This document shows, in pieces, positions 9,116-17,854 of a stretch of 64,000 bases of DNA. Source of the DNA: Paramagnetospirillum magnetotacticum MS-1 (lineage in GTDB: Bacteria; Pseudomonadota; Alphaproteobacteria; Rhodospirillales; Magnetospirillaceae); contig NZ_JXSL01000030.1 in the NCBI RefSeq assembly GCF_000829825.1, positions 1,123,501-1,187,500 on the forward strand. Reading direction: 5' to 3'. The notes beneath the pieces were generated by a model. That model was not told where the DNA came from. It did not search any database and worked only from the letters and a program-made list of their open reading frames with translations. The translations under genes were made by a program, and so were the position numbers. Position 1 is the stretch's first letter; the number at the start of each line of letters is the position of its first letter.

Positions 9116-11125
9116 TCATTGATTTTGCCTCACCGCGACGATCAGCAGCATGAAGACCAAAGTGGCGAACATCATCAGCAGATAGCGCCGCACGGTCAGA
9201 TACTGGATGCGGTTGACCAGATCGGCGATGAAATCCACCACCCGGCCGATTCCGGCGTAAAGCCCGACCCAGATGGGATCGATGATGCGGACCTTCATCT
9301 CCGCCGGACGGTTGTCGCCGGGATCGGGCATGTCGACGCTTTCCCGGGCGGCGAAGATGGAGGCGCAGAAGACGCGCCGCAGCGGCTGCGAGAAGCTTTG
9401 CCCGGTATACTGGCTTTCCGGGATGCTTTCCTTATGGCCGCAATCCCAGGCGTCGGCGCGCCGCACCCTGGTGGTGCCAAAGCCGTGCACCAGCAGCAAG
9501 GTGATGGCGCACAGGCCCGCCCCGGTCATCACCAGAACCGTGCCGGAATAAGATCCGCGGGTGGAACTGACAGGGCTCAGCCACGGCCAGCCCAGATCGG
9601 CGGAGACGGCGAAGCTTACCCCGGTCAGGGGCGTCACAACATGGGACAGGGCGTCGGTGATGGTCACCGGAATGGCGCCCAGCACCACGCACAGCACGGC
9701 CAGCAGGGCCACGGTCCAGCGCATGGTGGCGGGGACCTGATGGGCCTGGGCGGCGGCCTCCGAGCGGGGCCTGCCCAAAAAGGCGATGCCATAGGCACGC
9801 ACGAAGCAGGCGGCGGCCAGGGCGGCGGCCAGGGCCAGCATGGCGCCCACCACCGGCACGCCGAACTTCATGGCCCAATGGGGCAGGCTCGGCCCCTTGA
9901 ACAGGGACTGGAAGATCAGCCATTCCGAGACGAAGCCGTTCAAGGGCGGCAGGGCCGAGATGGCGATGGCGCCCACCAGGGCGGCGACGCCGTTCCAGGG
10001 CATGCGTTTGGTCAGCCCCCCCAGCTTGCCCAGGTCGCGCTCGCCGGTGGCGGTGATCACCGCGCCCGCCGACAGGAACCACAGGGTCTTGAAGATGGAA
10101 TGGTTGACGATGTGGTAAAGCCCGGCCACCAGGGCCAGGGCGGCCAGGGTCTTCTCGCCGCTGCCCTTGAAGGCGATGGCCAGGCCCAGGCCGATCACCA
10201 CCACGCCGATATTCTCCACCGTGGAATAGGCCAGCAGCTTCTTCAGGTCGTCTTGCAAGATGGCGTAAAGCACGCCCATCACCGCGGTGATGCCGCCGAT
10301 GACCATCATGGCCGCGCCCCAGGCCCAGTTCACATGGCCGTGCAGGTCGAACAGGATGCGGATCAGGCCGTAGAGCGCCACCTTGGTCATCACGCCGCTC
10401 ATCAGGGCGGAGACATGGCTGGGCGCCGCCGGATGGGCCAGCGGCAGCCAGGCGTGCAGCGGCACCAGGCCGGCCTTGGACCCAGCGCCCAGCAAGGCCA
10501 GCAGCACCACCAGGAATCCGGCGATACCGTCCAGTTTGGCGGCGCGCATGGCGGAGAAGGAATAGGCCCCCTCGCCCCCGGCCATCAGGCCGAAACAGGT
10601 CAGCAGGCAAAAGGTGCCGAAACAGGCCATCACCAGATAGACGAAGGCGGCGCGGCGGTTCTCGGCATTCTTGTGGTCGGCGAGGACCAGAAGCCAGGAC
10701 GACAGTGACATGAACTCCCAGGCCACCAGGAACATGAAGGCGTCATCGGCGATCAGAACCGTGTTCATGCCGAACAGGAACAGGGGATAGAAGGGCGTCA
10801 CCCGACGCGGCTCGGGCAGATGCGAGCAATAGCCGATGCCATAGGCTGAAGCCGCGGCACTGGCCAGATTGACCACCACCATGAACAGGGCCGACAGGTT
10901 GTCCAGGCGGAAATGGGCGGCCAGCCAAGGCAGGCCGATGGGCAGGATGATGGCCGGGCCGGTGCCGGGCGTCTGGCCCAGATGCTTGATCCCTCCGGCC
11001 AGCAGGGCCAGGGAAGCAATCATGCAGCAGAAATAGACCATTCTGTGCCGCCACATTTCCGCACCAGCCGCCACGCCAAGCACGGCGAGGGCAAGAAGCG
11101 CGGAAAGGGCGGCGGCAATCAGCAT
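9116..11125 (-). CDS. Ehr/hydrogenase-4-like membrane subunit HyfB (NuoL-type antiporter-like)
   Basis: 669 residues from the ATG at 11125 (MLIAAALSALLAL); the longer reading frame to 11257 adds a non-hydrophobic, unlikely N-terminus. About 16 membrane segments are expected. Motifs of the Mrp/NuoL family are seen: VAWEFMSLSSW (about 130), GSKAGLVPLHAWLPLAHPAAPSHVSALMSGV (around residues 210-245) and YHIVNHSIFKTLWF. It is the first gene of the operon and should form an ion channel of the complex. No adjacent hyfD, ferredoxin (hyfA/hyfH), formate dehydrogenase or maturation genes are present. Confidence 0.9.
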   Translation of the reverse strand: MLIAAALSALLALAVLGVAAGAEMWRHRMVYFCCMIASLALLAGGIKHLGQTPGTGPAIILPIGLPWLAAHFRLDNLSALFMVVVNLASAAASAYGIGYCSHLPEPRRVTPFYPLFLFGMNTVLIADDAFMFLVAWEFMSLSSWLLVLADHKNAENRRAAFVYLVMACFGTFCLLTCFGLMAGGEGAYSFSAMRAAKLDGIAGFLVVLLALLGAGSKAGLVPLHAWLPLAHPAAPSHVSALMSGVMTKVALYGLIRILFDLHGHVNWAWGAAMMVIGGITAVMGVLYAILQDDLKKLLAYSTVENIGVVVIGLGLAIAFKGSGEKTLAALALVAGLYHIVNHSIFKTLWFLSAGAVITATGERDLGKLGGLTKRMPWNGVAALVGAIAISALPPLNGFVSEWLIFQSLFKGPSLPHWAMKFGVPVVGAMLALAAALAAACFVRAYGIAFLGRPRSEAAAQAHQVPATMRWTVALLAVLCVVLGAIPVTITDALSHVVTPLTGVSFAVSADLGWPWLSPVSSTRGSYSGTVLVMTGAGLCAITLLLVHGFGTTRVRRADAWDCGHKESIPESQYTGQSFSQPLRRVFCASIFAARESVDMPDPGDNRPAEMKVRIIDPIWVGLYAGIGRVVDFIADLVNRIQYLTVRRYLLMMFATLVFMLLIVAVRQNQ

Positions 11126-11276
11126 CGGCTGTGCGGCCCCTGGGCTCTGTCGCAGGACATGGTCATCGCCTCCCGTGAATCCCCCGTGCGCGGGGCCGGT
11201 TTTCCGGCCCTCATCATCTCGTCTTATGGCGAGGAGGCCAGAATCATAACCACCCAAGAGGGCGGGCGCAAGGCCG

Positions 11277-11311
11277 CCCGGAGCCCGGATAAGGCTCCGG
11301 GCGTTTTCTTT
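11277..11311 (+). terminator. Terminator-like leader hairpin ahead of the glucosaminidase gene
   Basis: CCCGGAGCC (11277-11285) pairs perfectly with GGCTCCGGG (11293-11301) and is followed by CGTTTTCTTTT. An overlapping second stem (GGGCGGG/CCGCCC, about 11261-11279) could compete with it. No + strand gene is seen upstream, and the ribosome site AAGGAG of the next gene follows at 11317-11322. It may be an attenuator in a leader, or a terminator for a short unseen transcript. A separate perfect hairpin GGGCCGG-TTTT-CCGGCCC lies at 11193-11210. Confidence 0.5.
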
Positions 11312-11329
11312 TGTCCAAGGAGATCAGCC

Positions 11330-12187
11330 ATGTCCACCCTTCCCCTCACCGAGGGCAACCTCAAGACGGCGATGACCGATCCGCGCTACACCAATTCCCG
11401 CCACCCGGAATACAAGTCGTGGCGCGATATGGTGTCGAAAGGCTTCGCCACCCTTTACCCCGACGACGCCTTGCGCGGCGACCACACCGACCAACTGGAC
11501 CGGCACCAGGGAGCCGACGGGCATATCTATGCCTCCGATGGAACCAAGGTCGCCGACGGCACCATCCGGGTCCGCAGCTACACCCGCACCGTCAATGGCC
11601 AGGTGGTGGAAGTCGCGGCGCACGAAAGAAGTGGCGGTTCGTCGCCCGGCACCATGCGGGGGCTGCTTAACTCCCGCATTCCTGTCGCGTCCAGTGGCGG
11701 GAGCGCCATAGGAGATCGGCAGGAGATTACTCCGGCCATGAAGGAAAGATTTGCGGACGAGCATCTCGCCGACGCTCAAAAGGTGGCGGACCGGCTGAAC
11801 GTTCCTGTCGAGAATATTCTCGGACTGTCAGCACTTGAGGGAGGCTGGGGCATAAATGGCCGCTTTGCGGCAGAAGGAAACAACTACTTCGGACTGCATT
11901 ACAATAAGGATGACCCCCATGCGTCCGGGTATCTCCTCACCACCGATGGGGCTGTGAAGGTGGCAAAATACCCAGATTATGCGGCTTCTGCGAACGCCTT
12001 TGCCGACAAATTTGGGCATCTTGTTCAAGGGGTCCAAGATCCGCGAGAGTTTGCAAAAAGGCTTCAGAATGCCGGGCTATTTGGCATAAACAGGGATGGT
12101 TCGAAAGTGCCGAGCTATGTTGGTGGCGTCGCAGGCACAATCACAGGCTTCAAGAATCGATTGGCGAGGCGGCGGGGCGCATCATGA
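11330..12187 (+). CDS. Glucosaminidase-domain (GH73-like) muralytic protein, possible delivered effector
   Basis: 285 residues from the ATG at 11330, preceded by AAGGAG. The C-terminal half (about 135-275) looks like a peptidoglycan glucosaminidase domain: ILGLSALEGGWGINGRF (163-179), where E170 is the candidate catalytic acid, followed by NNYFGLHY (184-191) and a GYV/GV-type end. The N-terminal ~130 residues (HPEYKSWRDMVSKGF, DGHIYASDGTKVADG) are unfamiliar and contain no signal peptide or membrane helix, so the protein is not exported by Sec. The next gene overlaps its stop (ATGA) and encodes a Sec-exported protein. A muralytic enzyme without a signal, paired with a periplasmic partner, is the usual design of a delivered cell-wall effector with immunity. 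A phage-type lysozyme/spanin-like pair is an alternative. The 3' half has noticeably more AT-rich codons than its neighbours. Confidence 0.7.
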   Translation: MSTLPLTEGNLKTAMTDPRYTNSRHPEYKSWRDMVSKGFATLYPDDALRGDHTDQLDRHQGADGHIYASDGTKVADGTIRVRSYTRTVNGQVVEVAAHERSGGSSPGTMRGLLNSRIPVASSGGSAIGDRQEITPAMKERFADEHLADAQKVADRLNVPVENILGLSALEGGWGINGRFAAEGNNYFGLHYNKDDPHASGYLLTTDGAVKVAKYPDYAASANAFADKFGHLVQGVQDPREFAKRLQNAGLFGINRDGSKVPSYVGGVAGTITGFKNRLARRRGAS

Positions 12188-12603
12188 CAAGGGGTCAGCG
12201 AGTGTCGATTTTACCCTGGGCGGTATTGTTTCTCGTGTGCGTCAACGCGGCTTTCGCCCAGGATGCCGCGATAAAAGTTGGGAAGGAGGAGGCCGCGATG
12301 CTGGCATCGCTGGCCCTCTCCAATACGGGAGGAAGCTTCGAGGGCGAATTGTCGCCAAGGAGTGGATTTTATATTTTTCAAGGTGTTAATCCAGATTCCG
12401 AAAGAGAGGGCTCGGTCACTTTCGGCTTTTTTGCCGTCAACCCCTGGACCGGCGACGTGTGGGATATGTGGGACTGCGGCAAGCGCTTCAACACGCCAGC
12501 CCTGCGCAAGGCTCAGGCCGTCATCCGCAAGCGCTTCACCGCCGATGAAGCCAAGCGGTACCAGGAATTGCGCGACCGCTATCCCGGTTGCGATGTGGGA
12601 TAA
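12184..12603 (+). CDS. Small exported protein, possible periplasmic immunity partner
   Basis: 139 residues. A clear N-terminal signal peptide (hydrophobic core LPWAVLFLVCV, cleavage after AFA, about residue 25) predicts export to the periplasm. The mature part carries two cysteines that could form a disulfide (DCGKRF, about 97; PGC, near the end) and a tryptophan-rich centre (NPWTGDVWDMW, about 86-96). I do not recognise a named family. Its start overlaps the glucosaminidase stop by 4 bases, so the two are co-translated. The role as an inhibitor of its neighbour is inference from gene order and localisation only. Confidence 0.65.
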   Translation: MTRGQRVSILPWAVLFLVCVNAAFAQDAAIKVGKEEAAMLASLALSNTGGSFEGELSPRSGFYIFQGVNPDSEREGSVTFGFFAVNPWTGDVWDMWDCGKRFNTPALRKAQAVIRKRFTADEAKRYQELRDRYPGCDVG

Positions 12604-12621
12604 ACGACCGCGACGGCGGCT

Positions 12622-13896
12622 CTAATCGCGGGCAAGGGCCCGCCAGGCGATGTCGCGGCGGCAGAAGCCGCCCGGCCAGTCCAGCGCGTCCACCGCCTTG
12701 TAGGCGCGTTCGCGCGCTTCGGCCACCGTGGCGCCCTTGGCGGTGATGCCCAGCACCCGGCCGCCAGTGGCGACCACCTGGCCATCCTTCAGCGCGGTTC
12801 CGGCGTGCAGCACCGTGACGCCTTCGACCTGGGCCGCGCGGTCCAGACCGCCGATCACCGTGTTCTTCTCGTAAGTGCCGGGATAGCCCTTGGCGGCCAT
12901 GACCACCACCAGGGCGACATCGTCGGACCATTGGAGGTTGACGCCCGCCAGCTTGCCCTCGGCACCCGCCGCCAGCACCGGCAGCAGATCGGAGTCGAGG
13001 CGCGCCATCAGGACCTGACATTCGGGATCGCCGAAGCGCACATTGTATTCCAGCAGCTTCGGCCCGGCCGACGTCACCATGATTCCGGCGAACAGCACGC
13101 CGGTATAGGGCTTGCCCATCTCGGCCATGGTCTTGACCAGGGGTAGGATGGAGCGCTCCATGATCTCAGCCTGGATGGCATCGGTGACCACGGGGGCGGG
13201 GGAATAGGCGCCCATGCCGCCCGTATTGGGGCCGGTATCGCCGTCGCCCACCCGCTTGTGGTCCTGGGCGGCCACCAGGGGCAGCGCCGTGCTTCCGTCG
13301 CACAGCGCGAAGAACGAGCATTCCTCGCCGTCCAGGAACTCCTCGATGACCAGTTCGTTGCCCGCGTCACCAAAGACACGCTCGCCCATCATCATGTCGA
13401 CGGCGGAAAGCGCCTCCTCGAGAGTCATGGCCACCACCACGCCCTTGCCGGCTGCCAGCCCATCGGTCTTGACCACGATGGGGGCGCCCTTTTGGCGGAT
13501 GAAGTCCTTGGCCTTCTCCATGTTGGTGAAGCGGCCATACCAGGCGGTGGGGATGCCGGCCTTGGCCGCCACATCCTTCATGAAGCCTTTGGAGCCCTCG
13601 AGTTCGGCGGCTGCCGCCGAGGGGCCGAAGACCTTGATCCCGGCGGCACGGCACTTGTCGGCGAGGCCGAGGACGAGGGGCGCCTCAGGCCCCACCACCA
13701 CCAGATCCACGGCATTGGCCTTGGCGAAGGCCAGAAGCTCGTCCACCTTCTCCGCCCCGATGGCGACGCATTCGGCGGAATCGGCGATCCCGGCATTGCC
13801 CGGCGCGCACCACAGCCTGGTGAGCAGGGGCGAGGACTTGAGCTTCCAGCACAGCGCATGCTCGCGCCCGCCCGAACCGACCACCAGAACCTTCAT
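12622..13896 (-). CDS. purD: Phosphoribosylamine-glycine ligase PurD
   Basis: 424 residues from the ATG at 13896 ([15 protein letters not shown]); the upstream MTEAD extension is less likely. It has the ATP-grasp layout: the N-domain GSGGREHA, the central [15 protein letters not shown] (about 135-149), [12 protein letters not shown], and [17 protein letters not shown] (about 275-291). It makes glycinamide ribonucleotide in purine synthesis. It is divergent from xseA with a 72-base gap. It is convergent with the exported-protein gene, with only 18 bases between stops. Confidence 0.97.
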   Translation of the reverse strand: MKVLVVGSGGREHALCWKLKSSPLLTRLWCAPGNAGIADSAECVAIGAEKVDELLAFAKANAVDLVVVGPEAPLVLGLADKCRAAGIKVFGPSAAAAELEGSKGFMKDVAAKAGIPTAWYGRFTNMEKAKDFIRQKGAPIVVKTDGLAAGKGVVVAMTLEEALSAVDMMMGERVFGDAGNELVIEEFLDGEECSFFALCDGSTALPLVAAQDHKRVGDGDTGPNTGGMGAYSPAPVVTDAIQAEIMERSILPLVKTMAEMGKPYTGVLFAGIMVTSAGPKLLEYNVRFGDPECQVLMARLDSDLLPVLAAGAEGKLAGVNLQWSDDVALVVVMAAKGYPGTYEKNTVIGGLDRAAQVEGVTVLHAGTALKDGQVVATGGRVLGITAKGATVAEARERAYKAVDALDWPGGFCRRDIAWRALARD

Positions 13897-13968
13897 GTCC
13901 GCCTCCGTCACTCGATTGGCGGCGTTTTAGCACTTCCGCCCGTGATTGCAAAAGGCCATCATCCCGCC

Positions 13969-15477
13969 ATGAACGAAGAGCGCCCCGCCCCATCCAACGT
14001 CCCGGAATATTCGGTCTCGGAACTGTCCGGTTCCTTGCGCAAGACCGTGGAGGACGCATTCTCCTTCGTCCGCGTCAGAGGCGAGATATCGGGGTTCAAG
14101 CGCCATTCGTCGGGGCACCTCTATTTCGCCTTGAAGGATGCCGATGCGGTGCTGGACGCGGTGTGCTGGCGTGGATCGGCGGGCAAGCTTTCCATTGGGC
14201 CAGAGGACGGCATGGAGGTGGTGGCCACCGGGCGTCTGACCACCTATCCCGGACGCTCCAAATACCAGATGGTGGTCGAGCGCATGGAACTGGCGGGCCA
14301 GGGCGCCCTGCTGAAGATGCTGGAGGACCGCAAGAAGCGGTTGATGGCCGAGGGGCTGTTCGATACGGCCAAGAAACGCCCCATTCCCTTCCTGCCCGAG
14401 GTGATCGGGGTGGTCACCTCGCCCACCGGCGCGGTGATCCGCGATATCCTTCATCGTCTGGCCGAGCGTTTTCCCCGCCGTGTCCTGCTGTGGCCGGTGG
14501 CGGTGCAAGGAGACGGCGCGGCAGCCCAGGTGGCCGCCGCCATCCGGGGCTTCAATGCCCTGGAGCCCGGTGGTGCGGTGCCGCGCCCCGATGTGCTGAT
14601 CGTGGCCAGGGGCGGCGGTTCGCTGGAAGACCTGATGGCCTTCAACGAGGAAATCGTGGTGCGCGCCGCCGCCCAATCCGCGATTCCGCTGATCTCGGCG
14701 GTGGGGCACGAGACCGATACCACGCTGATCGACTTCGCCTCCGATCTGCGCGCCCCCACGCCCACCGCCGCCGCCGAGAAGGCGGTCCCGGTGCGTGCCG
14801 AACTGGTCGCCACCGTGGCCGAGATGGGGTCGCGGATGATCGGCGCCATGCAGCGCGGGCTGGAGGAACGGCGCAATCGCCTGGGCCATACCTTCCGGGC
14901 GCTGCCCCATCCCCGCCGGGTGATGGAGGATTGCGCCAGGCGTCTGGACGAGCGGGCCGAGCGATTGCACAACGCGCCGCGCCTGCTGCTGGAGCGCCGC
15001 CGCGCCGAGTTGGACCGTCTGGCCGCCCGGCTGCGCCATCCGCGCGAACAACTGGCCGAGGCGGGGCACAGGCTGGCGGCGCTGTCCACCCGCCTCGACC
15101 ATGCCATGAAGACGGTGACGGCGGCTGAGCGTGCCGCCAATGAGCGCCGCTCGCTTCAGTTGGAGCAGTCGGCCGCCCGCCTGATCCAGGCCCTGCCGCG
15201 TTTGCTGGACGAAAAAGCCAAGCGCGTCGCCCATGCGGGTCAGTTGCTGGAAAGCTTCTCCTACCGCAAGGTCCTGGAGCGCGGCTTCGCCGTGGTCAGG
15301 GACGAACACGGCGTGCCGGTCACCTCGGTGGAGGCCGCCAAGCCGGGCACGGCCCTGGCCGTTGAGTTCGCCGATGGCAAGGTGGGTGTGCGGGTCGAGG
15401 GCAGTTCTGTGCCGCCAGCGCCCAAGCCTCATCGCAAGCCGACGACGCCTGATGGTCGGCAGGGGTCTCTGCTTTAG
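13969..15477 (+). CDS. xseA: Exodeoxyribonuclease VII large subunit
   Basis: 502 residues from the ATG at 13969 (MNEERPAP), the start of conserved sequence (YSVSELSGSLRKTVED). It has an N-terminal OB-fold (VRVRGEISGFKRHSSGHLYFALKD), then the catalytic core with VIGVVTSPTGAVIRDI, DVLIVARGGGSLEDL and SAVGHETDTTLIDFASD. A long Arg/Leu coiled-coil region follows (about 300-420), and the conserved tail SYRKVLERGFAVV. With XseB it degrades single-stranded DNA. XseB is not in the window. Confidence 0.97.
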   Translation: MNEERPAPSNVPEYSVSELSGSLRKTVEDAFSFVRVRGEISGFKRHSSGHLYFALKDADAVLDAVCWRGSAGKLSIGPEDGMEVVATGRLTTYPGRSKYQMVVERMELAGQGALLKMLEDRKKRLMAEGLFDTAKKRPIPFLPEVIGVVTSPTGAVIRDILHRLAERFPRRVLLWPVAVQGDGAAAQVAAAIRGFNALEPGGAVPRPDVLIVARGGGSLEDLMAFNEEIVVRAAAQSAIPLISAVGHETDTTLIDFASDLRAPTPTAAAEKAVPVRAELVATVAEMGSRMIGAMQRGLEERRNRLGHTFRALPHPRRVMEDCARRLDERAERLHNAPRLLLERRRAELDRLAARLRHPREQLAEAGHRLAALSTRLDHAMKTVTAAERAANERRSLQLEQSAARLIQALPRLLDEKAKRVAHAGQLLESFSYRKVLERGFAVVRDEHGVPVTSVEAAKPGTALAVEFADGKVGVRVEGSSVPPAPKPHRKPTTPDGRQGSLL

Positions 15478-15508
15478 GCGATTATCTTGCTGAAACGGTG
15501 AATTGAAA

Positions 15509-15586
15509 CACGAAGGCACGAAGGGATGAAGGAACGAGAAGAGATTTCCTCTTCTTCGTGTTCCTTCGTGTCTTAGCGCCTTCGTG
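15509..15586. repeat. Inverted repeat between xseA and ftsY
   Basis: CACGAAGGC (15509-15517) is matched by GCCTTCGTG (15578-15586). In between, GAAGGAACGAGAAGAG and CTCTTCTTCGTG form an inner pairing, so most of the convergent gap can fold. CGAAGG-type words recur in tandem. It may act as a two-way terminator or be a dispersed palindrome. Confidence 0.55.
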
Positions 15587-15608
15587 GTGAAAATTGGCCA
15601 AAAGCGTC

Positions 15609-16601
15609 CTATTCCATCCCCACCAGGGACTTGGCGAAGGCGTCTGCCTCGAAGGGCCGCAAATCCTCGGCCTTTTCGCCGACACCGATGGCATGGACCG
15701 GCAGGCCGAATTTTTCGGCGAGCGCCACCAGAACGCCGCCCCTGGCGGTGCCGTCCAGCTTGGTCAGGACCAGGCCGGAGACGGCCACCATGTCCTTGAA
15801 GATTTCCACCTGGGAATGGGCGTTCTGGCCCACCGTGGCGTCGAGGACCAGCAGCACCGAATGGGGCGCGGTCTCGTCCACCTTCTTGATGGAGCGCACC
15901 AGCTTGGCCAGTTCGGCCATGAGATCGGCCTTGTTCTGCAGCCGCCCGGCGGTGTCGATGAACAGCAGATCGTCACCCCTGGCCCGCGATTGCTCGACGG
16001 CGTCATAGGCGAGGCCCGCGGCATCGGCACCGGTTTCGCGCGCGATGACGGGGCAGTTGGTGCGCTCGCCCCAGACCTTCAACTGCTCGACGGCAGCGGC
16101 GCGGAAGGTGTCGCCCGCCGCCAAGGTGACGGACAGACCCGCATCCTTGTAGGTCTTGGCCATCTTGCCGATGGTGGTGGTCTTGCCCGAGCCATTGACG
16201 CCGACCACCAGCACCACATGGGGCTTGCGATTGGGGTCGATCGCCAGGGGCCGGGCCACGGGGGCCAGGATGCGGGTGATCTCCTCGGCCAGGGTCGCCT
16301 TGATCTCGTCGGAGGTGACATCCTGGCCGAAGCGGGTCTTGGCCAGATGCTTGGTGACGCGGGCAGCGGTGGCGACCCCCAGATCGGCGGTGATCAGCAG
16401 GTCTTCCAAGTCTTCCAGCGCCTCGTCATCCAGCTTGCGCTTGGTGAACAGGTCGCCCAGGCCCTGGGTCAGCTTGGACGACGACTTGGCGAGACCGGAT
16501 TTGAGGCGGCCGAACCAGGAGGCGGTTTCCTCGGCGGGGACGGGATCGGGAGCGGGTGCGGGAGCCGCGTCCTTCTTCTTGCCGAAACCGAAGATGCTCA
16601 T
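15609..16601 (-). CDS. ftsY: Signal recognition particle receptor FtsY
   Basis: 330 residues with a short, Ala/Pro-rich N-terminus (MSIFGFGKKKDAAP) instead of the long acidic A domain of enterobacteria, as is usual in alphaproteobacteria. The NG domain carries GVNGSGKTTTIGK (P-loop), DTFRAAAVEQL, DTAGRLQNK and LTKLDGTARGG. It is the receptor for the signal recognition particle at the inner membrane. It overlaps mtaB upstream by ATGA, in a dapF-mtaB-ftsY operon. Confidence 0.97.
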   Translation of the reverse strand: MSIFGFGKKKDAAPAPAPDPVPAEETASWFGRLKSGLAKSSSKLTQGLGDLFTKRKLDDEALEDLEDLLITADLGVATAARVTKHLAKTRFGQDVTSDEIKATLAEEITRILAPVARPLAIDPNRKPHVVLVVGVNGSGKTTTIGKMAKTYKDAGLSVTLAAGDTFRAAAVEQLKVWGERTNCPVIARETGADAAGLAYDAVEQSRARGDDLLFIDTAGRLQNKADLMAELAKLVRSIKKVDETAPHSVLLVLDATVGQNAHSQVEIFKDMVAVSGLVLTKLDGTARGGVLVALAEKFGLPVHAIGVGEKAEDLRPFEADAFAKSLVGME

Positions 16602-17854
16602 GCCAACTCCCCCACCAGCTCATCCCCCTCCACCGAGGTGATGCGCACGTTCAATATCGTTCCCGGCTCTGCCGTGCAACCCGCCACCCGCACGGGAAGG
16701 TAATGGGCGGAATGGCCCTTACCGTCTTTTTCGATCAGAACGCTTTCCTCGCTTCCGATCCGGGTCGCGAGGAAGGCTTCCATGGCGGCGGCGCCTTTGG
16801 CGCGCAGGCGGGCGGCGCGCTCCTTGACCACGTCGCCCTTGACCTTGGGCATGCGGGCCGCAGGGGTACCGGGCCGCGCCGAGAAGGGGAAGACGTGCAG
16901 ATGGGTGAGCCCCGCCTCATCCACCAGTTCCAGGGAACGGCCGAACATCGCCTCGTCCTCGGTGGGAAAGCCTGCGATGATGTCGGCGCCCAGCACCGCA
17001 TCGGGGCGAAGCGCACGTATGCGCGCCGCCAGGGCGATAACGTCGCTCCTGAGATGGCGGCGTTTCATGCGCTTTAGAATCGTGTCGTCGCCCGCCTGAA
17101 CCGACAGATGGAAATGGGGCAGCAGGCGCGGCTCGGACGCCATGGCGGTCAGCAATTCCTCGTCCACCTCGACGGGGTCGAGCGACGACAGGCGCAGACG
17201 GGGAAGCTCCGGCAATGCGGCCAGCAGGCGGCGCACCAGTTGCCCTAGCCCCGGCTTGCCCGGCAGATCGGCGCCATAGGCGGTGACGTCCACGCCGGTC
17301 AGAACGACTTCGTTGAAGCCGCCCGCCACCAGTTCCTTGATCTGCTCGACGATGCGGCCCATGGGCACCGAGCGGTTGGGGCCGCGCCCGAAGGGGATGA
17401 TGCAGAAGGTGCAGCGGTGGTCGCAGCCCTGCTGCACTTCGACAAAGGCCCGCGCCCGGCCTTCGAAGCCCGAGACCAGATGGGAGGCGACTTCGCGCAC
17501 CTCCATGATGTCGCCCACCACGATGCGTTGGGCGGGCGGTTCGGCGAAGATGCCGGGCTGCATCTTCTCGGCATTGCCGAGGATCTGGTCGATCTCCGGC
17601 ATGGCGTCGAAGGTCTCTGGATGGGCCTGGGCGGCGCAGCCGGTGACCACGATGCGGGCGTTGGGGCGCTCGCGCCTGATCTTGCGGATGGCCTGGCGCG
17701 CCTGACGCTCGGCCTCGGCTGTGACCGCGCAGGTGTTGACGATGACCGTCTCCACGCCGCTTTCCGTGGCCCGCGCATGCTCCTTCATCACCTCGGACTC
17801 ATAGGCATTGAGTCGGCAACCGAAGGTCAGGACCTCTGGCGGCTTGGTATTCAT
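16598..17854 (-). CDS. mtaB: tRNA t6A37 methylthiotransferase MtaB
   Basis: 418 residues from the ATG at 17854, which overlaps the dapF stop. The N-terminal MTTase domain has C13, C42 and C73 (FGCRLNAYESE, NTCAV, TGCAAQ). The radical SAM domain has CDHRCTFC (144-151), and a C-terminal TRAM-like segment follows (HYLPVRV...GTILNVRITSVE). It adds a methylthio group to N6-threonylcarbamoyl-A37 of tRNA. The FGCRLN start distinguishes MtaB from MiaB (TYGCQMN). It is translationally coupled on both sides. Confidence 0.95.
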   Translation of the reverse strand: MNTKPPEVLTFGCRLNAYESEVMKEHARATESGVETVIVNTCAVTAEAERQARQAIRKIRRERPNARIVVTGCAAQAHPETFDAMPEIDQILGNAEKMQPGIFAEPPAQRIVVGDIMEVREVASHLVSGFEGRARAFVEVQQGCDHRCTFCIIPFGRGPNRSVPMGRIVEQIKELVAGGFNEVVLTGVDVTAYGADLPGKPGLGQLVRRLLAALPELPRLRLSSLDPVEVDEELLTAMASEPRLLPHFHLSVQAGDDTILKRMKRRHLRSDVIALAARIRALRPDAVLGADIIAGFPTEDEAMFGRSLELVDEAGLTHLHVFPFSARPGTPAARMPKVKGDVVKERAARLRAKGAAAMEAFLATRIGSEESVLIEKDGKGHSAHYLPVRVAGCTAEPGTILNVRITSVEGDELVGELA

